NCBI RefSeq assembly: GCF_014643835.1
Contig: NZ_BMKD01000005.1
Location: 372,001-436,000 of the forward strand
Source: Mucilaginibacter rubeus
GTDB lineage: Bacteria > Bacteroidota > Bacteroidia > Sphingobacteriales > Sphingobacteriaceae
Reading direction: 5' to 3'
Length of the DNA: 64,000 nucleotides
Position numbers and translations under genes: made by a program. Shown one piece after another: positions 33,264 through 42,480 of the stretch (within the stretch, counting starts at the first letter, position 1; each line of letters starts with the position of its first letter). Under the pieces are notes generated by a model. The model did not search any database. It was given only the letters and a program-made list of their open reading frames with translations, and was not told where the DNA came from.

Positions 33264-35960
33264 TTATTTAGTGCTTAGCTTATTGAACTTGACACTGTAA
33301 GTAACCAGGAAATATCGCTTCAGTGTATTGTTTTGCACATCGTTAACCGAATTGGTGTTAATGTAACGGTACACGCTCACGTTTTGATTAAAGAGATCAT
33401 AAACGGAAAGTTTAAGTTCTCCCCGGTCTTTTTTAAGCATTTGCAGGGCCAGGGACGAGCTCACTACGTTAACCCCTTTTTTAAAGCCTGCCGCAACCTG
33501 GCTGTTATAATTAAAATCCTGCCTGGTTTCCCAGATGATTTTTTTAGGAAACCTTACCACCAGGCTGTTGCTTATATTGTAGGTAGCTACCCTGATGCTC
33601 CTGAAATCGTCATATTGATATTTGGAGTTCGATTGGTTAAAACCAACGGCGGTATTCAGGTCAATCACATCTTTCCAGTTAACATTAATATTTTCACGCA
33701 ATCCATATGCAACAGTATTTTGCCAGCCTTCCACATTATTCAGCAAATTAAGGTTTTGGTAATAGTTGCCGTAAAAATTAGCTGATGTGCCGAGCTGCCA
33801 GTCTTTTATCTTTTTAAACCCTTTAGAGATACCAACTGAAAAATTATAGCTCGGCCTGCCATCGCGGTTAACCGTAGTACTATTTTGCACCCCGTCTGAG
33901 CGAATGGTTTGCTGTGAAACTGCCATGTTTTTTTGCGAAGAAATGTTGCCGTACGAGTAAATACCCAGCTGACTGTTATTAAAGTATTTGAAAAAATTAA
34001 AGTAATAGGTATTGCTTATGCCGGGCCTCAAATTTGGATTACCGGTGTAGCTGTACAACGGACTATAAACAATAGTAATAGGCTGCAGGTTTGATACCCC
34101 CGGCTGGTTAACACGGCGCTCATAACTCAAGAATATTCCATAAGCTTCGATACGGATTGTTGGCAACAGGAAAAAATAATTTTGAACAAGCCTGCTGGTC
34201 GCGAAATTGTTATTAATCTGCTGCCATTGGGTGTTAAGCCCGGCGATGATTTGTGCGTTTTTATTAAGCTGATAAGTGATCCCCGGTTTAATATTCTCGG
34301 TCCACAGATCCCGTTTAAGGTCGGAGCTTTGATTAGTGAGCAGCGAATCAAAGCCGCCTGTTTTACGGTCGAAGGTAAAAACCTGGTCGCTGGTTTTATT
34401 ATATATGCCCGATGTGATAACATCAACAATAAGCTTTTTGGTTAGCGGGTATCGGTAACTAAAATCGAGATTGCCCGAAGCATTGTTTGATGTACGGGTA
34501 GATAACCTATGCAAGCTATCTGATAATTCCGGGCGTTGGTAATTAACCACATCATTATTAGTGAAATTGTTATTGTGGTTAGGATTAATGCTCAGGTTAT
34601 GCGAGATAGTGAACGACTCCTTGCTTTTGTTCTTAGATCGTTTATGAAAATAAAAGCTTTGGTTAAATTGCGTTGAATGCCAGTCGCCCACGGAGCCTGA
34701 TACCGATTTATTCACTGGCATATCAAAATTATTTGAAGTATTGCCCAACGACGAGGAGCTGCTATTGTTAGAATTATAACTTAATGACGGATTATAGCGC
34801 AGGTTGCGGATAGTATCAGGCTTCCACTCTACAAGTCCGCTTATAGTGTGCGTATGATTGTTTGCATACCTGCTACTTGAAGCACGGGTTAACAGCGTTG
34901 TATCCTTCAGAAACTGCTGCTGAAAATTGGCTGATTCAATTTTGTTGTTCCGCTGTGTATAAAAATATTGCAGGTTAAGCTTTAGCTTTTCGCCATAGTT
35001 TTGGTTAAGGTTAAACCCTCCGGACGTAATTTTTTCAATGCCGCCGCCCCAGTTTCGGCCGCCGTTAAAGGATGTGTTACCCCCGCTGCGGTCAAAACCA
35101 CCCTCGGCATTAAGCTCATCGCGAGAAAAAGCTGTATGATTAAGGTTATTGCTTAACCCAATGAGGCTTACCTGCAGCGTATCCCGAAACATATTGAACA
35201 ATCCCCCGGCCTCGTACCTATCGCGCGAACCCACACCTCCGAATACCTTACCGAAAACGCTTTTTTTAATGGCCTTTTTAAGTTTGATGTTAATGATCTT
35301 CTGTACCTGGGTTTCACTTACCAAATGATCGGGATCGTTTTCCCGGTCGTCATAAACCTGAACCTGTGCAACAATGGCCGCGTCAAGGTTTTTGGTAGCG
35401 ATCTTAGGGTCCGAGCCAAAAAACTGCTTGCCATCAATCAACAGTTTGCTTACCTGTTTCCCGTTAACGGTAATAGTTCCGTCGCCATCTATTTGTACGC
35501 CGGGAAGCTTTTTAAGCAATTCTTCAACGGCGGCATTGGGGCGGGTTTTGAAAGCGGCAGCATCAAATTCAATGGTATCTTTTTTTACTTTGACTGGAAC
35601 CCGCTCTGCACGTACCACCACCTCTTTAAGCATCTTACTGCTGAGGGTAACATTGCCCAGATCAACTATATCGCCTTTTTTAAAATTAAAATTATGGATA
35701 TAGTTTTGATACCCGGCATAGGAAATAACCAGGCGTACCCGTTTATCAACCGGTAGGCGCTGTAATTCAAAATCCCCGTTCTTTTTACTAAGGGTATACG
35801 CTATAAGCGAGGTATCTTTCAGGTCGACAACGGCAACAGTACTCAACTCAAGAGCTTGCTTATTCAGGGAATCGGTGACCTTCCCTTTTATTGTGGCCTT
35901 TTGGGCAAAGGCCCCGGAAAACAGGCATAACAGTATTAATGAAAGAAAGATGGTTTTCAT
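33264..35960 (-). CDS. Large outer membrane beta-barrel protein (TonB-receptor-like)
   Basis: 898 aa. Signal peptide (1-19), carboxypeptidase-regulatory-like domain (about 22-110) and plug-like region (about 120-215: LLKKLPGVQIDGDGTITVNG, LLIDGKQFFGSDPK). The barrel is of the OMP_b-brl_3 type. Paralogous to the 28431 gene, sharing the ELLKKLPGV and GKQFFG blocks, but without the glycine-rich insert and tail. Ligand unknown; the barrel contains many Asn/Ser-rich loops. Confidence 0.88.
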   Translation of the reverse strand: MKTIFLSLILLCLFSGAFAQKATIKGKVTDSLNKQALELSTVAVVDLKDTSLIAYTLSKKNGDFELQRLPVDKRVRLVISYAGYQNYIHNFNFKKGDIVDLGNVTLSSKMLKEVVVRAERVPVKVKKDTIEFDAAAFKTRPNAAVEELLKKLPGVQIDGDGTITVNGKQVSKLLIDGKQFFGSDPKIATKNLDAAIVAQVQVYDDRENDPDHLVSETQVQKIINIKLKKAIKKSVFGKVFGGVGSRDRYEAGGLFNMFRDTLQVSLIGLSNNLNHTAFSRDELNAEGGFDRSGGNTSFNGGRNWGGGIEKITSGGFNLNQNYGEKLKLNLQYFYTQRNNKIESANFQQQFLKDTTLLTRASSSRYANNHTHTISGLVEWKPDTIRNLRYNPSLSYNSNNSSSSSLGNTSNNFDMPVNKSVSGSVGDWHSTQFNQSFYFHKRSKNKSKESFTISHNLSINPNHNNNFTNNDVVNYQRPELSDSLHRLSTRTSNNASGNLDFSYRYPLTKKLIVDVITSGIYNKTSDQVFTFDRKTGGFDSLLTNQSSDLKRDLWTENIKPGITYQLNKNAQIIAGLNTQWQQINNNFATSRLVQNYFFLLPTIRIEAYGIFLSYERRVNQPGVSNLQPITIVYSPLYSYTGNPNLRPGISNTYYFNFFKYFNNSQLGIYSYGNISSQKNMAVSQQTIRSDGVQNSTTVNRDGRPSYNFSVGISKGFKKIKDWQLGTSANFYGNYYQNLNLLNNVEGWQNTVAYGLRENINVNWKDVIDLNTAVGFNQSNSKYQYDDFRSIRVATYNISNSLVVRFPKKIIWETRQDFNYNSQVAAGFKKGVNVVSSSLALQMLKKDRGELKLSVYDLFNQNVSVYRYINTNSVNDVQNNTLKRYFLVTYSVKFNKLSTK

Positions 35961-36500
35961 CCAGGTTTAGGTGCAGACAGGTAAGGTTAATTAAATTGTG
36001 TTATAGGTGATGTAGGGCCGTGGTAAATAGAAACTTAAATCATGAGGTAGTTATAGGGTTTAGATGTTAGCATGTTGGTTAATTTTTTTGATAGACGCGT
36101 ATTCGACAAATATCAAACTTAAACTTTTAAAGCATAAAAACAGCTCACCCAGCTTAACCACTACATCCATAACCCCGTAGGCAGCATTATATGCTATAAA
36201 TGTGCTCTAATAACATGAAAGCAGCATTAATATTGCCTGATACGCTACAAAAAGGGGAGATATTGGGTATTGTAACATTGATTTTACCAAAGTGTCCTTT
36301 TTCCCGGAGCCATGCAGAATAAAATTATTTCTTTCTCCGCGTTGTTTTTTTGCGATATAAACATCAAACCAAATAAATGAATATAAATGCTATAAAAATC
36401 AAGCATGGCCGCAATAAAATTTTGCCAATTCCGTTTTTAAACTAATATTGTGCAAGTAATATTATTTTGTACCGAATTAATTACCTAAAACCATAACATT
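35961..36500. other. 540-bp intergenic region without a supported gene
   Basis: AT-rich region between divergent genes. It holds a 35-codon frame at 36215-36322 that I do not accept and a TGTAACATTGATTTT word near 36268. It presumably contains promoters for both neighbours, but no exact TAnnTTTG box close to either start was found. Confidence 0.5.
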
Positions 36501-36908
36501 ATGAAAGCAGCAGAAACCTACAAGTCCATTTATGTAACGTTTTACAGGTGGAACGTTAAAAATTTTGGTCACGGCGGATTGCCAAAAGCTAACGCCCTTT
36601 TTGGAGCAAGCTTTTTGATGATCATTTTGCTGGCCATTTTAGTAAGTGTTGCACAGTTATTTTTAACCGCCGGCTGGTTTCAGTTAAGTCCGGTATCCGG
36701 CTTAATGATATTACTGGGCGCCACAGGGGCGTTTGTACTTAATTATTTTGTATTGCTGAACAGCCGCTACTTTAAAAAGGTGAATGCCGCTTTTGCGCGC
36801 ATCAGCAAACACAATCCCAATACATGGTCAATAATGCTGATGGTTTGTGTGATTGTTTCCTGCACCATGCTCCTGGTTGTTTGCCAGGCCGGAACATTTT
36901 TAAGATGA
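36501..36908 (+). CDS. Small integral membrane protein
   Basis: 135 aa with three predicted membrane helices (about 31-58, 64-90, 107-130). The N-terminus is soluble and aromatic (YKSIYVTFYRWNVKNFGHGG), and the protein ends in CQAGTFLR. No family recognised. Followed at once by a strong terminator, so monocistronic. Confidence 0.75.
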   Translation: MKAAETYKSIYVTFYRWNVKNFGHGGLPKANALFGASFLMIILLAILVSVAQLFLTAGWFQLSPVSGLMILLGATGAFVLNYFVLLNSRYFKKVNAAFARISKHNPNTWSIMLMVCVIVSCTMLLVVCQAGTFLR

Positions 36909-36934
36909 GATTAAACAATGTGATTATAAGAAGG

Positions 36935-36958
36935 CCCGCCGGTACCGGCGGGTTTTTT
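36935..36958 (+). terminator. Terminator after the small membrane protein
   Basis: The perfect palindrome CCCGCCGGTACCGGCGGG (36935-36952) is followed by six T. Confidence 0.9.
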
Positions 36959-37029
36959 GTTTTATATAGTCCCGCTTTATCACTTCATCAAAATTCTATA
37001 TCTTTCGCTTCAATTAAACTTTTATCACT

Positions 37030-38568
37030 GTGTTGGTTAAAACTTTTGGAAGCGCGGTTTATGGGATACAGGCTATTACCATAACAGTTGAGGTGAATAT
37101 TGCATCGGGCACAAAATATTTCATTGTGGGCCTGCCCGATGTGGCTGTAAAAGAAAGTTATTTCAGGATAGAATCGGCGCTAAAAAACTGCGGTTTCAGG
37201 ATGCCCCGCCAGCAGGTAGTGGTTAATATGGCCCCGGCCGATATCAAAAAGGAAGGCTCATCCTATGATCTTACTATTGCTACTGGCGTATTAGCCGCAT
37301 CCGGCCAGATAGAACCCGAAACCCTTGATAAATTCATCATCATGGGCGAGCTTTCACTCGATGGAAGTCTGCAGCCCATAAAAGGCGCTTTGCCCATAGC
37401 CATACAGGCCCGAAAAGATGGCTTTAAAGGGTTTATCCTCCCTAAACAAAACGCCCGTGAAGCAGCCATTGTAAACGATTTGGAAGTTTACGGTGTTGAA
37501 AGCATTAAAGACGTCGTTGGCTTTTTTAACGGCACATCCGAGCTTAAGCCCGAAATAGTAAACACCCGTGAAGAGTTTTACGACAGCCTCTGCAATTACG
37601 ACAGCGATTTCAGCGAAGTAAAAGGCCAGGAAAATATTAAGCGCGCCTTAGAGATTGCCGCGGCCGGCGGCCATAATGTGATCCTGATCGGTCCGCCCGG
37701 AGCAGGTAAAACCATGCTGGCCCGGAGGCTGCCCTCCATTTTGCCGCCATTGAGTCTCTATGAATCGTTAGAAACCACCAAGATCCATTCGGTGGCAGGC
37801 AAACTTGCCGCTGCCGATGCGCTGGTAACCATTCGCCCGTTCAGGAGCCCTCACCATACCATCAGCGATGTAGCTTTAGTAGGAGGGGGGAGCAACCCTG
37901 CCCCCGGCGAGATCTCTTTGGCCCATAACGGCGTTTTATTTTTAGATGAATTGCCGGAGTTTAAACGCAGCGCGCTGGAAGTAATGCGCCAGCCGCTCGA
38001 AGAGCGCCGGGTAACCATATCACGCGCTAAATTTACGGTAGATTATCCCAGTAGTTTTATGCTGGTGGCAAGCATGAACCCCTGTCCATGCGGCTACTAT
38101 AATCACCCCGAAAAAGAATGTATTTGCCCGCCGGGTATGGTGCAAAAATACCTGAGCAAAATTTCAGGTCCGCTGCTGGACAGGATAGACCTGCATGTGG
38201 AAGTAACACCGGTTAACTTCAACGAGCTGTCATCTGACCGTGCTGCCGAAAAAAGTGAGCTCATCCGCGAGCGGGTGATCAGGGCAAGGGAAATCCAGGT
38301 AGAGCGTTTCGGCAACCGTCCCGATCTGCATGCCAATGCGCAAATGAGTCCTCAAATGGTACGCGACTTATGCAAGATCAACGCGGCCGGCCAAACCCTG
38401 CTCAAAAAAGCCATGGAAAAACTCGGCCTCTCGGCAAGAGCGTACGACCGCATACTGAAAGTATCCCGCACAATTGCCGATCTTTCCGGGAGTGAGGAAA
38501 TTAAACTGGAGCATTTAGCCGAGGCTATACATTTCAGGAGTTTGGATAGAGAGGGCTGGGCTGGGTAA
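37030..38568 (+). CDS. comM: YifB/ComM family AAA+ Mg-chelatase-like ATPase
   Basis: 512 aa. N-terminal ChlI-type domain (1-170), AAA+ core with Walker [17 protein letters not shown] (about 219-234), Walker [11 protein letters not shown], and a zinc-finger-like loop [20 protein letters not shown]. The C-terminal helical domain ends [12 protein letters not shown]. ComM homologues are hexameric helicases that promote branch migration in natural transformation. GTG start at 37030. Its last 108 bp are present a second time at 39117-39225, which suggests an insertion at this gene's 3' end. Confidence 0.93.
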   Translation: MLVKTFGSAVYGIQAITITVEVNIASGTKYFIVGLPDVAVKESYFRIESALKNCGFRMPRQQVVVNMAPADIKKEGSSYDLTIATGVLAASGQIEPETLDKFIIMGELSLDGSLQPIKGALPIAIQARKDGFKGFILPKQNAREAAIVNDLEVYGVESIKDVVGFFNGTSELKPEIVNTREEFYDSLCNYDSDFSEVKGQENIKRALEIAAAGGHNVILIGPPGAGKTMLARRLPSILPPLSLYESLETTKIHSVAGKLAAADALVTIRPFRSPHHTISDVALVGGGSNPAPGEISLAHNGVLFLDELPEFKRSALEVMRQPLEERRVTISRAKFTVDYPSSFMLVASMNPCPCGYYNHPEKECICPPGMVQKYLSKISGPLLDRIDLHVEVTPVNFNELSSDRAAEKSELIRERVIRAREIQVERFGNRPDLHANAQMSPQMVRDLCKINAAGQTLLKKAMEKLGLSARAYDRILKVSRTIADLSGSEEIKLEHLAEAIHFRSLDREGWAG

Positions 38569-38685
38569 AGGTTATGCGCGACAGCGCCTCGAGACAGAGT
38601 AATCCGAAGCCGGAAACTTCGGACAGCAAGGGTAGCGTCCTTTAGTTTTATCTTATTCGGAGAATAAGTATAAAGGCAAAAATAA

Positions 38686-39090
38686 ATGATTAGCAACAAA
38701 TCCATTTCAAGTGTAACAAATAAAAGCGAAAATCGCATGCTTTATTGGATTTCCATTTCCTGCTTCAGCATCATCGGATTTTTTTGCAGGGATTATATTG
38801 AATTAATTTGGTGCCTTTTGGGATTTGTAATACTTTTTACAGCAATCTCATACATTTCAAAGACTATAGTTTTAACAGAAAATTCTATAATTATTCAGAG
38901 CATTTTCGGGAAAGACATTACAAAAGATGTAAATCAATGCATGCGTTTAACAACCTCTTGGCTCCTGATAAACAGAATGAAATTGGAGTTTATTGATGGT
39001 AGCCGGTATTTGTTTAACGGAAACTCCGCCGACGAAGTGGCGAAAGAGCTGACCAGAATTATTGCTCAACGCACTCCGGCACAAGTATGA
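38686..39090 (+). CDS. Small membrane protein of unknown function within the comM-bounded insert
   Basis: 134 aa. Two adjacent hydrophobic helices (about 19-35 and 40-57: LYWISISCFSIIGFF and LIWCLLGFVILFTAISYI) are followed by a beta-rich cytosolic part with ENSIIIQSIFGKDI and KLEFIDGSRYLF, resembling bacterial PH-like domains. Codon use favours ATA, TTA and AAA more than neighbouring genes, suggesting transfer. No partner gene. Function unknown. Confidence 0.7.
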   Translation: MISNKSISSVTNKSENRMLYWISISCFSIIGFFCRDYIELIWCLLGFVILFTAISYISKTIVLTENSIIIQSIFGKDITKDVNQCMRLTTSWLLINRMKLEFIDGSRYLFNGNSADEVAKELTRIIAQRTPAQV

Positions 39091-39116
39091 AAATCTGGCG
39101 ATTTGTACCTTTACCA

Positions 39117-39225
39117 TATATCCCGCACTATCGCTGATCTTTCAGTGAGTGAGGAGATTAAACCGGAGCATTTAACTGAGGCTATTCATTTCAGGAGCTT
39201 GGATAGAGAGGATTGGGCGGGATAG
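39117..39225 (+). pseudogene. comM 3'-end fragment
   Basis: Encodes [20 protein letters not shown]... ending in REDWAG and a stop, aligned in frame with the comM C-terminus and with no start of its own. Mostly silent differences indicate that it diverged while still part of a working gene. Confidence 0.85.
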
Positions 39226-39331
39226 AAACGATATATCCATTGCATAAGCTAAACCGGAAGTATATTCAATAAAAATGACATAGTCCTCGATTGTTCATAA
39301 CAGCATAACAAGAACCTAAAAAAACAAGTTG

Positions 39332-40834
39332 ATGAAAAACAAGTTGAAGTATTTTATTTATTCCCTCTTATTGACAATGGTCTTTTATTGTGCGCCTGCT
39401 GCTGCCCAAAGGCTTGTCCGTATCGGCCCGGCGCCAGTTGAGGAGATTGAGAAAGCGCGGGCGGCGGTGCTGCTTAATATGGAGAGCATTGAGGCGCATA
39501 AAAACTACATCTATGCATTGAACCTGGATAATCCACTTTTGATTCCCCAATATAAGGCCTGGATGAAAAAATACCCCAAAAACATCAATATTCCATTAAC
39601 CATTGGCACGATTTATTATCGCGCCGAAATGTCGGAAGCTAAAGAGTTTTTGTTACAGGCCGCTAAAATTGATCCAAATAACGCCCAAATATGGTCTATG
39701 CTATCGGGAGACGCTTTTATTAGGGGGCAAACAGACCTGTCAAATGAATATATTAAGAAAGCGATGCTTGCCGACCCGTCAAATGCCGGTTATGCGTTCC
39801 AGTACCTTTTCTCATTTGGCAATGACAACCCTGATGAGTACAAACAAAAGGTTTTTGACTTTGTGAAGCGCTTCCCAAAAGACGAACGCGGAGCACAGGC
39901 ATTATACTGGTTGGGCGAAGATGCGGGTGATATTCACGATAAAATCAACTACTTTGAAAAGCTACTGCAATTATACCCGCCTAAAGAGTTTAATTGGTCA
40001 TCTTCCAGAATGATTGGTTTGGCCGATGCGTATTTGCAAACAGATCCTGAAAAAGCCTTAGTATTAATTAACAGCATGGGTGATGAAAAGGATTGGCAAA
40101 TTAGGAAAAAGTTGGCCGAATCACTAATACAGGTTGGTAATTTGGAGCAAGCGAAAAATTATAAAGAAGCCTTTAATGTGCTTAACCAGGTAACCCTTCC
40201 GCGATTTAATTACATCGACGATTTTATATTATTAAAAAAAGCGGCGTTACAGCAAAAAACGGGCGATGTTAAGACAGCATATGATAGCCTGGCCGAAAAA
40301 TTTGCAAAACTACCCACCGATGAGCTCCACGCCGCGCTTGAATTGTATGGAAAGGAAATAGGGAAGGATAAAGAGCAAATTACAAACGATATTAAAACAA
40401 TAAGAAATAGCAAAGCTGTTGAAGCCTATCCCTTTAATTTGGGCCTGTATAGCAGTAAAGATAGCTTAAACCTGAATGACCTGAAAGGTAAGGTAGTATT
40501 GCTTACATTTTGGTTTCCGGGGTGTGGCCCGTGCCGGGCCGAATTTCCGCACTTTCAGGCCGTGATCAATAAATTTAAACCCGGGGATGTTGCTTATGTC
40601 GGCATCAATGTAGCACCTGAGCAGGATCCGTACGTAGCCCCTTTAATAAAAAACGCAGGATATTCATTTATCCCGTTACGCGGCAGCCGTGCATTTGCCC
40701 TTAAAAACTATGCTGTACAGGGCGAGCCCCAAAATTTTCTGATAGATAAAGATGGCAAAATAATTTTTAAAGATTTTCGCATCGATCAAAAGAACCATCG
40801 TACGCTGGAGCTGATGATAACTTCATTGCTGTAA
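39332..40834 (+). CDS. TlpA-like thioredoxin-fold protein with N-terminal TPR-like region
   Basis: 500 aa from the ATG at 39332 (a TTG lies one codon upstream). Signal peptide 1-26 (APAAAQ). Helical TPR-like repeats at about 70-330 (IPLTIGTIYYRAEMSEAKEF, YALNLDNPLLIP) precede an AhpC/TSA-type thioredoxin domain (about 365-500) with redox motif WFPGCGPCRAEFPHF. Likely a periplasmic thiol-disulfide reductase or chaperone. Monocistronic. Confidence 0.88.
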   Translation: MKNKLKYFIYSLLLTMVFYCAPAAAQRLVRIGPAPVEEIEKARAAVLLNMESIEAHKNYIYALNLDNPLLIPQYKAWMKKYPKNINIPLTIGTIYYRAEMSEAKEFLLQAAKIDPNNAQIWSMLSGDAFIRGQTDLSNEYIKKAMLADPSNAGYAFQYLFSFGNDNPDEYKQKVFDFVKRFPKDERGAQALYWLGEDAGDIHDKINYFEKLLQLYPPKEFNWSSSRMIGLADAYLQTDPEKALVLINSMGDEKDWQIRKKLAESLIQVGNLEQAKNYKEAFNVLNQVTLPRFNYIDDFILLKKAALQQKTGDVKTAYDSLAEKFAKLPTDELHAALELYGKEIGKDKEQITNDIKTIRNSKAVEAYPFNLGLYSSKDSLNLNDLKGKVVLLTFWFPGCGPCRAEFPHFQAVINKFKPGDVAYVGINVAPEQDPYVAPLIKNAGYSFIPLRGSRAFALKNYAVQGEPQNFLIDKDGKIIFKDFRIDQKNHRTLELMITSLL

Positions 40835-40962
40835 GGGTTTGATGGCATTGATTGTGGACGTTCGTTATCGTTTGCCGTGGTGTGTTCGCAGGTATGAAGG
40901 GCGGGACTCGGGGAAAAGCTACTTATATCTTCTCTCTATAATAATCATAAATCTCTTTAAAT

Positions 40963-41406
40963 ATGTACACCGACTTCGACCAGCAAGCCTTTGATATTGA
41001 TTGGTATTTAACCAACGGAAAAGAAGTCGCCTTTATGACATCTGCTGGTACTTGTTTACCGCGGTCTGTTGCGGAATCTGCTCAAAACAATATGGTATTG
41101 CAGGAATACTTTGAGGGCTTGCCATATACAACCAAATTTGTTATTAACCCTGATCTGGAGAACATCATAAATTCAGAGGCAGACGAGCAGTATCTATCGT
41201 CTTTTATAAACATGGCAATGAAAGGGCTTTATGCTTTCGACAAAACAAACTTAGGTCTTTTTAACGATCCGAATTATCATTTAGTGGCAACGCCGGTTAC
41301 TCCGCTAAATGTAAACTTATTGCCGACTGAGATCGCAAGCATCATTATGAAAACCCGGTTAAATGGCCCAATGGGTTTAACGTTTAATATTTCTATTTTA
41401 AAATGA
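40963..41406 (+). CDS. Hypothetical protein
   Basis: 147 aa, soluble, with no signal. Starts MYTDFDQQAFDIDWYLTNG, and the middle is acidic. No family recognised. Its stop overlaps the next start by 4 bp (ATGA), so the two are probably translated together. An immunity-like or small cytoplasmic role cannot be excluded or supported. Confidence 0.72.
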   Translation: MYTDFDQQAFDIDWYLTNGKEVAFMTSAGTCLPRSVAESAQNNMVLQEYFEGLPYTTKFVINPDLENIINSEADEQYLSSFINMAMKGLYAFDKTNLGLFNDPNYHLVATPVTPLNVNLLPTEIASIIMKTRLNGPMGLTFNISILK

Positions 41407-41843
41407 CAACAAAACCTTTACTCCTTATCACTATCGCAGCACTAACTATCTTTTCAAGCTCCTGCAAAACCTATTACATGCCTGTTGGTACTTTCCTGGA
41501 GCAGGTGCCAACCCTGGAAACGGTGAATTTAAGACAGGTTACCGCCCAGGACCCTCTTGGGCATAAGCATACCTATAGTGTTTATCCTATTGATTCGATT
41601 AAATGTTTTGATAAAGACGGAACTCCTTATAAGTTAAAGAACGGGCCATCTATTGAAATACGTTTTACAGATATCAATGGCAGGCGATCAACCTTTTACT
41701 TCGACCGCACCTGGGTTATCCAGGATTCTGTTATCGGTGTTCAGTCAAAGATTCTTTCACTGAAAAAAGCAATACCGGTAAGCACTATTAAAATAATTGA
41801 AGTACAGGATGGGCGAAAAAAATACAAATACATTAACCAGTAG
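41403..41843 (+). CDS. Hypothetical lipoprotein
   Basis: 146 aa. Lipoprotein signal MTTKPLLLITIAALTIFSSS followed by Cys21 (SSSC). The mature part is beta-rich with paired strands (GPSIEIRFTDINGRRSTFYF). No family recognised. Co-translated with the upstream soluble protein. Confidence 0.75.
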   Translation: MTTKPLLLITIAALTIFSSSCKTYYMPVGTFLEQVPTLETVNLRQVTAQDPLGHKHTYSVYPIDSIKCFDKDGTPYKLKNGPSIEIRFTDINGRRSTFYFDRTWVIQDSVIGVQSKILSLKKAIPVSTIKIIEVQDGRKKYKYINQ

Positions 41844-41910
41844 GCCAAAATAAAGCTGGCCTACACAACAGCTGATTTGGAGTTTAATAGCGGGCAATAC
41901 AAAACAATCA

Positions 41911-41950
41911 TTTGCCGGCGAAGCCGGGGCTGATACCCGGCGCGGGCAAA
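41911..41950. repeat. Nested hairpin TTTGCC...GGCAAA
   Basis: TTTGCC (41911-41916) pairs with GGCAAA (41945-41950), and the inner GCCGGG pairs with CCCGGC. It follows the lipoprotein gene without a T-run. The remaining gap to 42033 shows nothing else. Confidence 0.7.
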
Positions 41951-42033
41951 TTGGGTTATGCAGCTTAGCAGTTTACCTGCAAAACTTTAAGCCATACAGC
42001 CAACTGTACTATTATATTAAATAGCCTGTTAAC

Positions 42034-42213
42034 TTAAAAAAAGCATGGCCCGCGGTTGCTGCCAATTGGAAATTTGTTAACCCTGCCATGCACATGATCG
42101 CAATGTGTATGATCGCGATACATTTTTTGATGAGATGGCGGGCAATTTACCTGTAGTGGTTGGGTAGTTTCAGTCTTATCAGGCTGACAAACTATCGTAG
42201 CTTGTTTTTTCAT
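42034..42213 (-). CDS. 59-aa Cys/His-rich mini-protein (candidate)
   Basis: An ATG at 42213 opens a 59-codon frame, MKKQATIVCQPDKTETTQPL onward, with a cluster YRDHTHCDHVHG and Cys at 9, 24, 38 and 57. AGGGAGA (42221-42227 on the minus strand) lies 7 nt before the ATG, a better Shine-Dalgarno match than most genes here show. The cluster could bind a metal ion. No homologue recognised; it may be a chance frame. Confidence 0.4.
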   Translation of the reverse strand: MKKQATIVCQPDKTETTQPLQVNCPPSHQKMYRDHTHCDHVHGRVNKFPIGSNRGPCFF

Positions 42214-42420
42214 AACGACTTCTCCCTATGTTAGGTGACATTGATAATTGATATAATAAATTTAACTATAAAAACAGTTATTTACAATACCTTTTTATCA
42301 GAAAATAATATTAAAAAATTACGGGTTAAACCCGAAGGTGCAAGTAGCTTTTGCCCGCAGGCACGCCCTGCATATTTGCGCCGGTAAAGGAAAAAATCAT
42401 TTTTGGCATCTTAGATAAAT

Positions 42421-42457
42421 AAACAGCCGGAGCAAATAATATATACTCCGGCTGTTT
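42421..42457. terminator. Terminator downstream of the GH5 gene
   Basis: A perfect 12-bp stem (AAACAGCCGGAG at 42421-42432 with 42446-42457) and a 13-nt loop, placed 24 bp past the GH5 stop. A-rich and T-rich ends allow action in either direction. Confidence 0.8.
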
Positions 42458-42480
42458 AAATAAGTATAGCGTACCTGTAT

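Larger units (their letters stand above)
38569..39225 (+). mobile_element. Candidate 657-bp insertion bounded by duplicated comM 3' ends
   Basis: The comM terminal 108 bp (38461-38568) match 39117-39225 without gaps at about 84% identity (17 differences). Ten of fifteen changed codons are silent. The enclosed gene is AT-rich compared with comM. This is the layout left when DNA integrates at a gene's 3' end and supplies a replacement end; no integrase is present. A collapsed tandem duplication is the alternative. Confidence 0.5.

Noticed and set aside
36215-36322. 35-codon frame (MKAALILPDTLQKGEILG...)
   Set aside because: No promoter box, ribosome site or recognisable feature; expected by chance in a 540-bp gap.
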